DNA of 64,000 nucleotides from Setaria digitata (GCA_003640385.1 RCAB01000104.1:62001-126000), one strand, 5' to 3'. Positions 48,976 to 60,552 are shown, counted from the stretch's first letter. Translations and numbers: made by a program. The notes: generated from the sequence alone by a model not told the origin.

Positions 48976-50308
48976 ACAGAATGAATGATAATCATGAAGC
49001 AACGGAAAATTATCCTTTCCCCATCCAATTCTTTGTTTTCATCTTATTTTTAAAAATTCAACATTGAAAATATAATTCGTTTTTCATAAAGGAGAATATT
49101 TTAAACGAATCTGAAAAGAAAAAAAAAGAAAAAAAAAACATCTATGATCCTAATGTTTTAGAACGAACATTTACTGCAATATATTTAAATATGACATTAT
49201 ATATATATACATGCTGTAACACCTCAAATAATATTTACAATAAAAAAAAATATATAAAGTCGGTACGTTCAATGAAGAATGTTCTCTTTTTTTGAAATTT
49301 TATTAATAATTTTATTTCAGACATCGGCTTGTTTATTTCGGACCACTGATAGGATAGAAGTGATCAAAATTTCGGTAGATAATATTGAAATATAAAAACA
49401 CTAACTTCTTTTCTTTTATTTTTATTGCTCAATATGAAAAAAAAAAAATTCATACGACTTCACCAAATTTCTCTTCATCGAACAGAAATAGCATCGGTAG
49501 TTAATTTAAAATTCTACATTCCACTGGTAAAATTACGAAGATAACTAATACAATCCAAAAGTCATCTGTCACTTCGTACAGAACTATAAATTAACCAGTA
49601 CATAACATTTTCACAGGTATTGACCATGTTGTAAATATAAATTCAAAAATCCACTGAAATGGGAAATATTCGAAAATTCATTGAAATGGGAAAGAAAACA
49701 ATTTTAAACATCGCTGTAATCAGATAAGGTTTCCCTCTGTCTGTTCATTTATATAAAATAAAATACATTTAATAAAACGAATTAATGTGACATAATATGA
49801 TATGGGAATGAACCATAAGATGGTAATAAAACTTGCTTATTATTTGCCAATTTATCTTGTGATAATTACTGAATTCTATGAATACACTTAAGTAAAAGAT
49901 AAATGATAAAAAGAAAGTGGTCTTATCATTATTTCATTTTCCTTCTGAACAGAATGAAGAAAAAAATAAGACTTTTTATTTGGTCTCGAAGGAAGAGAGT
50001 TAAATACTTCATATTTCAAAGAAAATGAAAATAATTTTAACAGAATACCAGACAGATAAGTCTTGAGATATATGACCCGTAATCTAGAAAAAAGAACCAT
50101 TTAAAAAAACTATTTTGACACATTCTGGCTGCAGATAAATTTAAAATATTCTTTCAATTGAGTTAGATAACAATATACACAGCATTTTATCGTAGTTTTT
50201 TTTTTTTGCCATAAAACTTAGTAAAAAACTGATATAAAAGATAATTGATCATTTCCAATCGAAAGTTTCATTCTTTCCCTTTTTTTCATTACCAATCATC
50301 AATTGTTG

Positions 50309-52370
50309 CTATTCTTTCCTAATATTTTCCAGAATCCACGGATGTTTCAAGACATCTGCCAATGGTAGACGCTTCGTGGGATCTTTTTGCAGAAGCTAAA
50401 AATTTGATCGAATTCAAAAGAATAAAATAAACTTAAAGAAAAAGAAAGAATATTCCTCAAGAAAAGATTACGGAAGTGTTACTCATACATTATATTCAGA
50501 AACAACTTACACGAATAATATTCAGAACTGAACTATTGAAATTACATGGTTCCAGATAAAATTTTAAAATTTCCAATATATTTCTTAATTTTTTAGGACT
50601 TTAAGGTATAATTTTCATTTCTTATTCTAAACAACGATAATAGATATGAGGGGTAAAATTGTGATTCAGATTTAGCATTTAGCATCTCATAATAAAATGG
50701 CGATGGATTGATTCCGTTTAGAACCTAAATTAGAGCTATATGTGAATATGACTTACGTAACGGAGCCAGAAAAAGAAAGGATGAAAACAAACTCGTGATA
50801 TGATATCTTTCGCACCATCCGGAATGATATTTGGTATAGTATATTTGCAACTGTGAATATTTTCCAGAGTAAGTTCCGGAGTCTGAAAGCTCCAAGGTTC
50901 ACATCATGCAGTATAATCTAATTAGACGGAAACGAATGAATTAAGCACAGTGTTAACTAGTGATATGCATCAAATGTGATATTCTTCTATCTAATGAATA
51001 TTTTACTCTTATCCAATGTCCTCCTTATTAAATTCATCGTCAGCTTCTAAATGTAATAAATTTATTCTTAAGAAATATTTAATGATAACAGAATGGTATG
51101 GAAAGATCGAAATATTAACCACACATACCACAGCTTCGAATGGAGGTTTACCAATCAAGAATTCATAGAACATGACACCCAAAGACCAATTATCAACTTT
51201 GGAATCATGCGGTTTTTCGGGAGCCATTTCCGGTGCTAAGTAATCCAACGTGCCACAGACAGTGCTTCGTCTAAAAATAAAGAATGAAAACAATTTTTTT
51301 TTTTTTTTTTTGAAGATTTCATTAAATATGATAATTCTAACAATCCCAAAATACCTGGTGAATAGATATGCCAAGCACGAACTGAATAAAAGAAATCTTT
51401 AAGGTGAAAGGATGAATGCGTGAAATTCCAGAACAAAATAATTTAAAATGGAAACTTTAAAGCTGACAAATTTTAATTGTATGATGAAACACATACAACA
51501 TTAAGGAAATTAGTCATATGCATTGATAAATATGGGTACCTTGATGAAGGCTCATGCACTGACCATCCGAAATCTGATATTTTCAAATCATTATGAGAGG
51601 TAATTAAGACATTTTCAGGTTTTAGATCTCGATGTAATACTTTCTTCTGCTGACAGTACTCCATAGCCGACGCTAATTGATACATATATTTAGCAGCTAA
51701 TTCGGGCGGAAATCTTTTCATCTTAATTGAAACTTTTAATTTCTATAATTTGATAATTTATTTAATTTATAAATGGTTCTACTTGAAGATCCAAATAAGG
51801 TCTAAAAGAAACAAACTGGATAGATACCTTTTGTAGATGTTGGAAAAGGTTTCCCCCAGGTGCAAATTCTAACACCAAATAAACACGATCTTCGTCATGG
51901 AAATAACCATACAAACGGAGAATATTCGGATGTCTAGATTAAGAAACAAAAGGAATGTATTCAACCTATTGATCAAATTAAAGTTGCTTATTTAGAGAAA
52001 CTAATTAACAACTGGAAATATTTTCAAGTATTACTGTTTTATGGATGAAACTGTAATGTAACGTGAAAACAAAGTTCTTGGTTTTAATTTGAAACGCTTA
52101 CCTTAAATGGTACTGAATTTCAATTTCACGTCGTAACTGTCGTCTCAAATTGTTTTGCTCCAGTTGTGACTTATAGACAACTTTGAGAGCAACTACAAAT
52201 TTCGATTCAATTTCTCGAGCCAAATATACACTTCCAAATTTACCCTTGCCCAGCGGTCGACCAATTTCGAAATCATCCAATTTCCATTCACGAATCTTTG
52301 GTCGAGCATAAGGAATGGTACCATTAGTAGTATTAGTACTATCACAATTACTTGTTGATTGCTTATCCAT
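50309..52370 (-). CDS. air-2: Aurora-family Ser/Thr kinase, Aurora B type (AIR-2)
   Basis: Six exons on the minus strand join in frame: 52,370-52,102; 51,933-51,828; 51,721-51,540; 51,270-51,129; 50,882-50,793; 50,395-50,309 (291 aa; C. elegans AIR-2 is about 305). The kinase domain begins near residue 34 after a short, Ser/Thr/Asn-rich N-terminus. Visible elements: [19 protein letters not shown] with the glycine loop at 41-48, catalytic Lys63 in VALK, helix-C Glu82 in [17 protein letters not shown] (155-162), [11 protein letters not shown] (175-185), activation-loop Thr189 in [12 protein letters not shown], and the C-lobe through HPWI. Aurora B is the catalytic subunit of the chromosomal passenger complex, phosphorylating histone H3 and kinetochore proteins in mitosis and meiosis; partners are INCENP and survivin. 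Exon 4 joins exon 5 directly as FEAV|TPEL, which matches family spacing. Unusual residues are LAPEM where the family usually has LPPEM, and Asn213 in KVDNWSLGV. Confidence 0.92.
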
Positions 52371-52377
52371 GGAATTC

Positions 52378-52390
52378 CTGCAGTACAATA
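52378..52390 (-). promoter_or_regulatory. Candidate trans-splice acceptor of air-2
   Basis: TATTGTACTGCAG ends seven bases before the ATG, which is the usual nematode spliced-leader layout. Confidence 0.45.
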
Positions 52391-52578
52391 ATAAAATGAA
52401 TTCTTGCCCACCTTTAGAATCTGCTAGAAAATTCCATAGCTTGAACTTAATTAAAATTTTAATTACTTATTGATAAATCCACTACCATGTCAAATCACAG
52501 AATGTTAAAACCATAGTACGATATTCATATCAAAACTTTAAGATGTTGAATTGAAAACTGACAACAATTTGATCCATC

Positions 52579-52737
52579 ACGTAAATCCTGATTATTATTA
52601 AAGTCTCGATTTAACTATTAATTTATTCGTGACAACAACCCATAACTTACCTTTAANCCACATAAATTCTGATTATTATTAACGTCTCGATTTAACTATT
52701 AATTTATTCGTGACAACAACCCATAACTTACCTTTAA
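52579..52737. other. Assembly join: single N between two ~78-bp copies that differ at three positions
   Basis: The sequence 52,579-52,656 recurs at 52,660-52,737 with three substitutions (gtaaatcctg versus ataaattctg, and attaaagtctc versus attaacgtctc). The N at 52,657 lies between them. The differences suggest the two contig ends came from different alleles. Confidence 0.75.
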
Positions 52738-53346
52738 ACAAAACGATCATATTTTAACAAAAATTTGGTATTAGATAAGGACAGAAGTGTGTAGTATTTG
52801 TGAAGATCTACCTGTTGCCTGAAGATCAAATATCTAAAAGAATGGTCTAGAAGAAGTTTAGCATTTTTTCATTTCAGATTATTTCAAATTACTTCACACA
52901 ACAATTCACAAGACTACCCAACGATTTATTCGTATAAAAAACTATTGACAAAGTATAGAAATTCACATATAACTATTTACAAGATACTTTCCAAGGCTAT
53001 CATATTTACTTACAATAGTTTACGATTCATTTTATGTTTCACATTTCACTAAGATCTCAAATTTACTTCTCTATCATATACACGGATATTTACTCTGCAA
53101 ACATTGTCACAATATAATCAAAACATATTAAGATATTCCTCGTTCAAAATTTCAGGAAATGTAGAAGTATTAGTTTTTCTAGACATAGAAGCAACATCGG
53201 TTCACATATCTATATATCTCTCATGGCATATTAGATGATCTGTTGAAAACGCGGAATACTTAATCAATGCATTCAATGTACTTTGCATCCGGAAATTATA
53301 GGAAATTATCTCAGAAGCAGACTAAAGAAGCAACTAGAATAAGTAA

Positions 53347-53390
53347 AAATTCAAATACTACTTTCTTATATGAAAGTAGCATTTGAATTT
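53347..53390. other. Near-perfect inverted repeat (19-bp stem, 6-nt loop)
   Basis: The arm at 53,347-53,365 is the reverse complement of 53,372-53,390 except for one position (an A opposite a C). The loop is TTATAT. It lies about 1 kb upstream of the air-2 start and 1.1 kb past the MADF stop. The role is unknown. Confidence 0.75.
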
Positions 53391-54462
53391 ATATATAACT
53401 GTAGCAGTAGGCTCTTTAAGTGTGGAAATACAGGCTCCACAAGATCGTTCGTCCAAAATTCACCTGTTCAAATATTAATGCAATAAATAATTTTTCCTCT
53501 AAAAAATAAAATAAAATAATTTTCTTAGATTTTGCATATGGACATTTTTAAAGTATTGCATTAACAAGAAGTTAATTTTATTTCACAAGTTTCTAAGACT
53601 GGAGTCTACGAACAGTTCATTCCGATCTGAAATAATACAGCAGGAAATTGGGGGTAAACGTAAATCACAAATGACCAAAAGCAAACTATGTGATCGATTT
53701 AACCAAATTTACCAGTGAAAGCCTGAATTTTCAATTTTTATTTTTCATCAGTATTGTCTGAAACAAGATATTTTTTTTTTGAAACTAAAATTCTTCTTTA
53801 GAATTAAAGCTTAGCTCAAAACGCAATATTTACTGATCATTCACTGCGACTGAGGAATAGGACCAACTGTCCGATTTAGCATAATGCATAATTTGGTTCA
53901 AACTCCTCAAAACAAAAAAAAAAAAATAAAAAATAAAGTTCGTGTATTCTAGAAAATAATTTAATTCAAAAAAGTTAAGTTCAAAACAACTATTATTGGT
54001 AACGCAAAAATCAAGCAATGATTTCAATAAAATCTCAAAATTCACATTTGTTGGAGTAGAACATAACCTTTTCTTAACAAACGCTATTAGTCTTGTTACA
54101 AGATCTGATAAAAACAAAACAATAAATGCCCAGAAATTATCTCACTCCACTTAATCTCCTCATTTAAAGACAGTGATGTGAAAATGCCTTAATTCTTCAA
54201 ATACTGCAAATGTGGTTAATACCAGGAAACAACTAGCTTCTTTTAGGACTTCTTTAAAGGCATCAAGCTTCTAGCTTCAAGGAAGCAATTGTACGTATAA
54301 CCTAATAATGAGGATAATTTCAGAAAAACAAGGAGCGAACACATCTCATATTTACAATTGCAGACGAAATACACATGAAATTTTGCTCGAAATTTTAAAA
54401 CCTCTGATAAAACTTTAAATACTTGAATTTTCAGGTCACTCGAATTTTGCTACAGCAACAGT

Positions 54463-55735
54463 TCATTCATCACATTTATCATCTACAGACTGATCTTCTG
54501 CCGCTTTCATAGCCAATAAATGCGACCTGTTAAATATAGTAACGACTTCATTCCCATTTACTTTAATCGCATATATGAGGCAGAGAATTATACGAGTAAA
54601 ATGAGATAAAATGCTTTTTTCAAAGTAAATAGAAACCTTACCTTACCTATTATTCGGCGAATGATCATCTTCTGATTCACTTTCGAGAACTGTTGAGTGA
54701 ATTGCAGAATCATCATCTGATTCACTATCCAGAACTATTGGTTGAACTGTTCTTGGCCGTCTAAAAAAAAAAAAAAATTATTTCACTAGTTTTCCTCATA
54801 ATAGAGAATCTTATTGGAGGAAATGATACTTCGAATTAGCATACTGCATCAGATCCCCGAAATTTCAGGACCTTGAACATGAACTTCTATCAAATACAGG
54901 CTCTCTAATCACAGTTATCGTATTTTGACCATTGATCACGAAAACGTCAGCCTAGCACTAAAAGATCACCCCATCATACTGGCCTTCTTCTAAATTAAGA
55001 AAAGAAAACTAATATTTAGTCTTATGAATAGGAAACTTTTCCTAAAATTCTATACACAAAAATACGAAGAAAAAAAAAAAAAAAAAAACGATACGCTTTG
55101 TAGTCATCAAGAAATGGATTTAGAAATGCAAGCGAATCGAAATATTTTGCACATGAACTTCTCAGAGGAGGTGTGCCTTGGATTCTTCTCAATGTTCGAT
55201 CTCGTGTATAAGCAAACTTCAGCTTATTCCATCTCCTACGACAGCCATGATCTGAAACATTGGACGATTACATGTTTCAGTGAAAAAATAGTTCGGAAAG
55301 GAATGTTTTAGTGTTAATTATAGTATAGAGAAGATTAATATACAAGAAACTATTCTATTTCTTGCAAAATGACACTTCCAATATCCATGTGTATTTTCAG
55401 TATACTTGCTTACAAACTGAAGTGTCACATCGAATGTTAACTGTCATAAAAATGTTCCACATAAATTTAATCCCATCTAATAAATCCATGTGCTCATTGC
55501 CCATCAATCCTCACATCAGTTTCAAGCAAACAATTTAAATAACTACATTAAACAGTTTCAAAAGAAATGAACAATTACCAGTAATATCATGTCCGCGTTG
55601 TTGCATGCATTTTGCAACAGCCTGCCAAGCTTTCTCACGCCTCGAACCTCGTTTCTGATAACCTTTCATATGTATATCATAAATTATTGGATGTGCCTTT
55701 ACAACTTCAATGAGATCATCAAAAACGCTCGACAT
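54463..55735 (-). CDS. Small MADF-domain protein with an acidic tail
   Basis: Four minus-strand exons join in frame: 55,735-55,579; 55,251-55,095; 54,760-54,647; 54,526-54,463 (163 aa). Residues about 6-100 form a MADF (Myb/SANT-like, Adf-1 type) domain. Signs are the start FDDLIEVVKAHPIIYD, the spaced Trp in REKAWQAVAK (37), a second Trp in CRRRWNKLKFAYTRD (60), and a closing YFDSLAFLNPF. MADF domains usually bind DNA or act as chromatin-associated adaptors in the nucleus. The rest (about 105-163) is acidic and disordered-looking, with two Glu-Ser-Glu/Asp clusters (LDSESDDD, LESESEDD) that could be CK2 sites. I see no BESS motif. Exon junction phases (1, 2, 2) all fit and the domain continues across the first intron, which makes the model credible. 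An AG acceptor (GCTTCAG) ends eight bases before the ATG. A one-to-one ortholog was not recognised. Confidence 0.78.
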
Positions 55736-55743
55736 GATGAAAT

Positions 55744-55752
55744 CTGAAGCAG
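55744..55752 (-). promoter_or_regulatory. Candidate trans-splice acceptor of the MADF gene
   Basis: TGCTTCAG lies eight bases upstream of the ATG on the minus strand. Confidence 0.4.
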
Positions 55753-57480
55753 AATGAGGTCAGCTGTTTAATTCACTTTGAGACTAAATAAATGATGAAC
55801 GATTAAATTACAAAAATCATCTTTGCAGGAAATTTGTAATTGTTTCAAGAGTTTTCAGAGAAGAAGGAAAATTTATATTGTTATTTTAGCCCAAATTCAA
55901 CTTCCTCAATAAAAACGACTTCCAGGAACTTTGAATAAAATCACTGCCTAAATACTTCACTAGGTACCATGATAGTCAATGTTAAGACCACTTTTTCTTG
56001 AGGTAAAAGAAATAAAAGAAGGCTTATGATGATAATGGTTTGGGAAACGCAAAATGAGTGATGCACGAAATTTCAACTTTGCAGGTTAAAGATTAATAAG
56101 GACTCCTCATCAGGACAATTACAAATTCACTCACTTGCCACCAATTCAAATCTCGACACTTATCATCAATTCGTGGGAACAGAAGCAGTCAGTAATTTTT
56201 CTTTTCAATAACAAATCATTCTCATGATGTTAAATGTTTCACGAGGTAGCATCCGTATGAAAGAATATTAATCGCATTTAACAGGGAGGACTCTACGACA
56301 CTATTTGCCTCGGTAGTATTCCACGATACTAATTATGCAAGTATTCCACACATACAGGAGAAGCCAATTTTTCACATCTTCAATCCAATCAAAAATGGAG
56401 ACGATGCCTAACCACCAGTCTTGCTCCCACATGAAAGTCTTTCTAATCAGCATGTGGAATTTCAGCATGAAAGCAGACAGTTCATAGAGTTTAGTATTAT
56501 CACTACATATCAGAAAACGACATCATGTCTATTTCCTCTTGTGAAATATTCATTTAGAAAAGTTAGAACTTCTTGCAGCTAGAATAAAACAATTTAAAAG
56601 TAGAGATTTTAAGCTGAACTAAAGGCAAAATTTAAAATATGAAGCTGCATAATCTTGAAAATTCATGAAATTACATGAAAATCATGAGCAATTCACGGAC
56701 ACAACTGACTCAACGTGCTAACGTTTCTCATAAAGTAACAAAAAGCACCAGAAATACCGGAATAATTCCAAAGAATTTCAAATCCCTAAGATCTAATCTT
56801 TCACACTAAAATTTTTCCCAAATACATGAAAACTGCGTTTATAATTCCGGCAACCAACTTTTCTGAAACTGCATTTACAGTTCCCGCAACCAAAAAACTT
56901 TTTATCCAGAAAAATCCATAAATTTGTTGTCTGGAGATGCATAAACTACACATGAGATCAACAAGTTTTTCCACTCCGACAGAATCAAATACCGTAAAAT
57001 AAGGGTACTTAAAAGGTATACTTTTCAATGACAAGCACTGCTCATTTCCATGATAAAGATTGGAGGAACTTTTTTACTAATAAAAGTGCGAAATCGCAGC
57101 TGACAACAACGAAGCTATTCACGAAATTGAGTTCAAAAAAGGAAATACTTGAATGATTTACAATCATAACACAAATTTAAAAAAAAAAATCATTAAAGAA
57201 AGTTTCATGAGACTTTTCGCTCACTAAGATCAATGCGCATCGTTTACATTTCATTCAAATATCTTCGTCCCGCAACGGATTGACGAACACTGAAACAGGT
57301 GGAACTGATCAATCGACCAACATATTACTATTCAGGAATTTATAAATATGATAACTACTCTCAGTTTGACTTTCAAACGTAAGTGAGATGATAGTGGTAT
57401 GTTGAATGATATTGGTATTTTAATGAGATATTCAATAACTGCTTGAGTTATTTTCAACATGATGACCAACATATATATAT
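55753..57480. other. Intergenic DNA between the MADF gene and hrpk-1
   Basis: No exon was supported. A two-copy, ~30-bp degenerate tandem repeat (gaaactgc...ttcc-gcaaccaa) lies at 56,826-56,892 inside a chance minus-strand ORF (56,801-57,034). Confidence 0.45.
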
Positions 57481-57486
57481 TTTATT
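57481..57486 (-). terminator. Poly(A) signal overlapping the hrpk-1 stop codon
   Basis: On the minus strand the gene ends GAA TAA AAT, so a canonical AATAAA straddles the TAA stop (57,484-57,482). If used, the 3'UTR would be only about 10-20 nt. Confidence 0.4.
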
Positions 57487-60400
57487 CTTTTAAAGCTTGT
57501 ACTAACCATTGCTGCAACAAATACTGGGCTGTTTGTATAGCTGTTGAGGTACCAGTAATAGTTATGATACGCTCGCCAGATTCCTGTTGTGGTCCAACAA
57601 CAATTTGTGCACCTGATTCTTCACGTACTCTGTTAATTCGTTCACCGCCTTTACCAATTATGGTGCCTCCAAGTTCATTCGGTATTGTCACCTGAGAAAG
57701 TCTTTTTCACTTTGAAAAGTGTTAAATGAATAATGAATTACACTAATTTAAAACAACAGTCGAAACAGAAACTTTATATTTTAATAACCTGAGTGCTTTC
57801 TTCTGGACCCATATATGGTGGTAATGCAACAGCTGACAGAGGACCACGTCCACCAATCTGTCGTGGAAAATTACGGCCATAGTTCCCATATGAAGCCATT
57901 GCCATCGGTCCACGGATCATCGGGCCACGATAATTACGATCTGGTGGATAACCACCGTACTCAGCTGAGTAGCTTGGATCGTAGAACATGGATTCATAAG
58001 GCTTTGTTACTCCTTTTATAGGAATCTGAAACCATTATTGTTCTGAAAACTCTGTAAAACAACTCATAAAAATCCCGAAGGCTTTTGCATATCGAAGTTA
58101 ACTAAAACTTTTATCGCCTAAACTGTCAAGTCTTATATTTGTTTAGCGAAGTAAAGCCAACAAAACGCGATTTAGAAATAATGCCACATTTTTTAATAAA
58201 ACCGGAAAAATTATACCTCTTTAAGCATGTTCATAATATGATTAACACAAGCTATTATTTTGTCTGGTGCTCCCTTAATGGATACGACACGTTCTGTAGA
58301 CTGAGGTGGACACTGTGCAAATACCTAAAAGCATACTTTTTATAATTCATGATAAATTAGGAAAGAGAAACAGAGCAGCAGAAAATGAGCATTAACTAAA
58401 AGATAATAATTTCCAGTAAATTACTTCACAACATGCATAAAATGGATATCGAAAATGTTTTCGCTTTAGGAAGAGATATATATTAAAGGTACCTTCATTT
58501 GTACACCAAGTTCTTCCTTCATTTCCTTAATTTTTGATCCTTGACGTCCAATAACAGCACCAGCATGCGATGAATGTACCAAAACACGAAGCTCTATTGG
58601 ACGACTAGAATCACCTTCTCGACTCTGCAAACATTTTTTGAATTTCCTCAAAAATTTCTATTCGATAAAGTGACTAATCCACGATTTTCGCATCATAGCA
58701 ACAATTTTTTCACCCCCTCGCTAATTTCTTCTTTTCTCTAGAGAAATAACCCTCTAAATATACCAAATATTAGAAATTATTATAATAGATCCGATGTGAT
58801 TCAAAAAGAGAGAATTAATCGTAACATTGAGTAAGACTTGAGTGTTACAACCTTACAACATTAAAAGCTTATAACAGCATAGCATTTCCTATCTTTCGTT
58901 CTCATTTTACACAGAAACATGCTAAAAAGAAAAAGATCAATGTATTCATTAACTAACATCATCAAGTTTCGGAATAACTTCAGTAACAATTGCGAGCACA
59001 TTTTCGACCGTCGCAACAATGGTAGCAATTCTGAAAAATATGAGATGAAAATTTCACGACTTCACAACAGAAAATCTTTTCATTTCTTTTTTTTTTTTTT
59101 CAAAAAATCCTTTTTGATTGTTAAACGATTTTTTAAAACATGTGGCAGTGCATTGATTTAAACATATTCAAAATATACTTTTCAGTGGAATGATACAAAA
59201 AATTTTATCAGCAAAATAAGAAGTGTAAACCTTCCTAAACCTACAGGAAAAGGATGAAACAAGTAAGAACATTCTACCTGCAGGGACCTGATATTTCGAA
59301 AAAAAAAAAACGAAAAAAAAACAAAAAACAAAAATACTCAGTGCACTGCGTTTTCCGATCAGAACTGCACACGCAAAGACAGCCGAGTTCAGCATAAAAA
59401 GGCTCAAGCTGCCATCAGTTTACCATTTAATTTAATTTATCTAACAATTGGGCTACCGATGCTTTCATAAAAGTTTCAAAAGCGCAAAAATTAATGGTCG
59501 TATTGAGTTGTTCAGATAAACTAGATAAACTGTTTGTTCCCATTTAACTATTTGAAGAAAAAAAAACAAGAAATTGAGAGACGGGAGCAGGGATTACCGT
59601 TCAGGAGTCTGGCTATCGGGGACCGTGACATTCGCATCGTACTGCAAAAGCAAAGGATAAGTTTTAAGTTTGAGAGGAAAAGAAAAAACTGAAAACTGTG
59701 GGTCTGAAATGGAAAACAGGACAAAGACAGGCAGTCGGTGTTTGGTAGCAGTGTCTGCCTTGGCCTTTCACTTAAATTCATAATCCATAAATACATATTG
59801 CATCATCCAACAACAACAGTGTGTTGCAGGTGAAGTTGAAGGAGATCGGGCATCGGGATTGGATATCGGGATTGTGACTGGGAGTTAGGGCTGAAAAGAG
59901 CGAATTAATCAACTGTATCATATATGATGTATCGATTTTTTCGGGAAATCATCTCAAGTAACATTTCAATGATACGAGTGAAGTGATACTTCTTTGCGGA
60001 ATATAGCGTTTTTATTAACCTAACAGTTTCCAAGAAAAGGAATACTGAACGTCCAACTGCACATTCAGTAAAATGCACATTTTCATGATAGTGCAAGTAT
60101 AAGACATAACAGCGCAAAAATTCTATTGCGCCAGCGGCATTCATGCTCTCTATCATAGAAAACTGACCTGTAGCAATTAAATGTGTAACAAACATTTAAA
60201 CTGTTTTAAAGACAAATTCCCGGGTACGCTCTGCGCGTATAAATATGTCTGATATATTTAAAATTCTTAAAAAAAAAAAAAAAAAAAAAATTCAGAACAA
60301 ATAAGAAAGTCAAACCTCTGATCTCAATCGTTTGATATTTTCTCCACCTTTGCCAATGATCCCACCGGCTCCACGACTAGACACTAATAGCCTTAATTCA

Positions 60401-60516
60401 TATTTGCCGGCTGCCAGAGCCTCCTGGTAACTATCTGGACGCTGCCGCTTACCGGATTTCGCACTTTCATGATTATCAGATGGACTCAAATCATCATCAC
60501 CACCGTGGCGTTTCAT
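57482..60516 (-). CDS. hrpk-1: hnRNP K-type RNA-binding protein with three KH domains
   Basis: Seven minus-strand exons join in frame: 60,516-60,316; 59,641-59,598; 59,030-58,958; 58,624-58,493; 58,324-58,217; 58,025-57,789; 57,691-57,482 (334 aa). KH1 spans about 39-105 with the GXXG loop GKGG at 55-58. KH2 spans about 116-186 with GRQG at 132-135. A linker (187-262) is rich in Tyr, Gly, Arg and Pro (for example [17 protein letters not shown]). KH3 spans 264-332 with GKGG at 278-281 and the ending [15 protein letters not shown]. The domain order and the Arg/Gly linker between KH2 and KH3 match hnRNP K, which binds C-rich RNA and acts in splicing, translation and microRNA function; the C. elegans homolog is HRPK-1. 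The basic stretch KSGKRQRP near residue 20 could be a nuclear localisation signal. An AG acceptor lies 29 nt before the ATG; the frame is open through that 5' segment, so an upstream coding exon is not excluded. The gene diverges from the NUP42-like gene. Confidence 0.92.
59642..60315 (-). other. hrpk-1 intron 1, containing a 96-codon ORF
   Basis: The 674-bp intron holds an ATG-started frame on the same strand (60,195-59,905) with balanced amino-acid composition, unusual for this AT-rich DNA. It also holds repeated ATCGGG words at 59,848-59,872 and a poly(A)/poly(T) run at about 60,270-60,290. No domain was recognised and the ORF joins neither flanking exon in frame that I could establish. 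It may be chance, an alternative first exon, or a nested gene. Confidence 0.25.
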
Positions 60517-60545
60517 CGTACGCTTGCACCAATCGACCGTTTGCT

Positions 60546-60552
60546 CTACAAG
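60546..60552 (-). promoter_or_regulatory. Splice acceptor upstream of the hrpk-1 start (trans-splice or 5'UTR exon)
   Basis: CTTGTAG ends 29 bases before the ATG. It could receive a spliced leader or an upstream exon. Confidence 0.4.

Larger units (their letters stand above)
34761..50200. other. Long AT-rich gene desert, no supportable gene
   Basis: About 15 kb of homopolymers, short Phe/Lys/Asn-rich chance ORFs and scattered repeats. It includes a tandem pair of an 18-bp word at 41,388-41,430 (period 25 bp), the (CA)n at 43,769-43,848, ATC/ATT repeats at 48,506-48,575 and an (AAATG)n tract at 48,949-48,975. Two CACGTG words lie 32 bp apart at 36,928 and 36,960. Three single-N assembly joins (35,174; 42,015; 43,825) fall here. 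No exon pair with consistent phase was found. Confidence 0.55.
52391..54462. other. Intergenic DNA between air-2 and the MADF gene
   Basis: No exon was recognised. The interval contains an assembly join at 52,657, a near-perfect hairpin at 53,347-53,390, and the presumed promoter of air-2 and 3' end of the MADF gene. No AATAAA is evident right after the MADF stop. Confidence 0.5.

Noticed and set aside
51009..51050. Possible extra air-2 exon with a Glu-Ala-Asp-Asp-Glu-Phe-Asn-Lys frame
   Set aside because: Its phase does not fit and no good donor follows it; joining 51,129 directly to 50,882 gives FEAV|TPEL with exactly the spacing of other Aurora kinases.
55024..55311. 95-codon plus-strand ORF
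   Set aside because: It is antisense to exon 2 of the MADF gene, whose minus-strand frame carries the conserved domain residues.
56801..57034. 77-codon minus-strand ORF between the MADF gene and hrpk-1
   Set aside because: It reads through a degenerate two-copy repeat, has no recognisable domain and no acceptor supporting a start.
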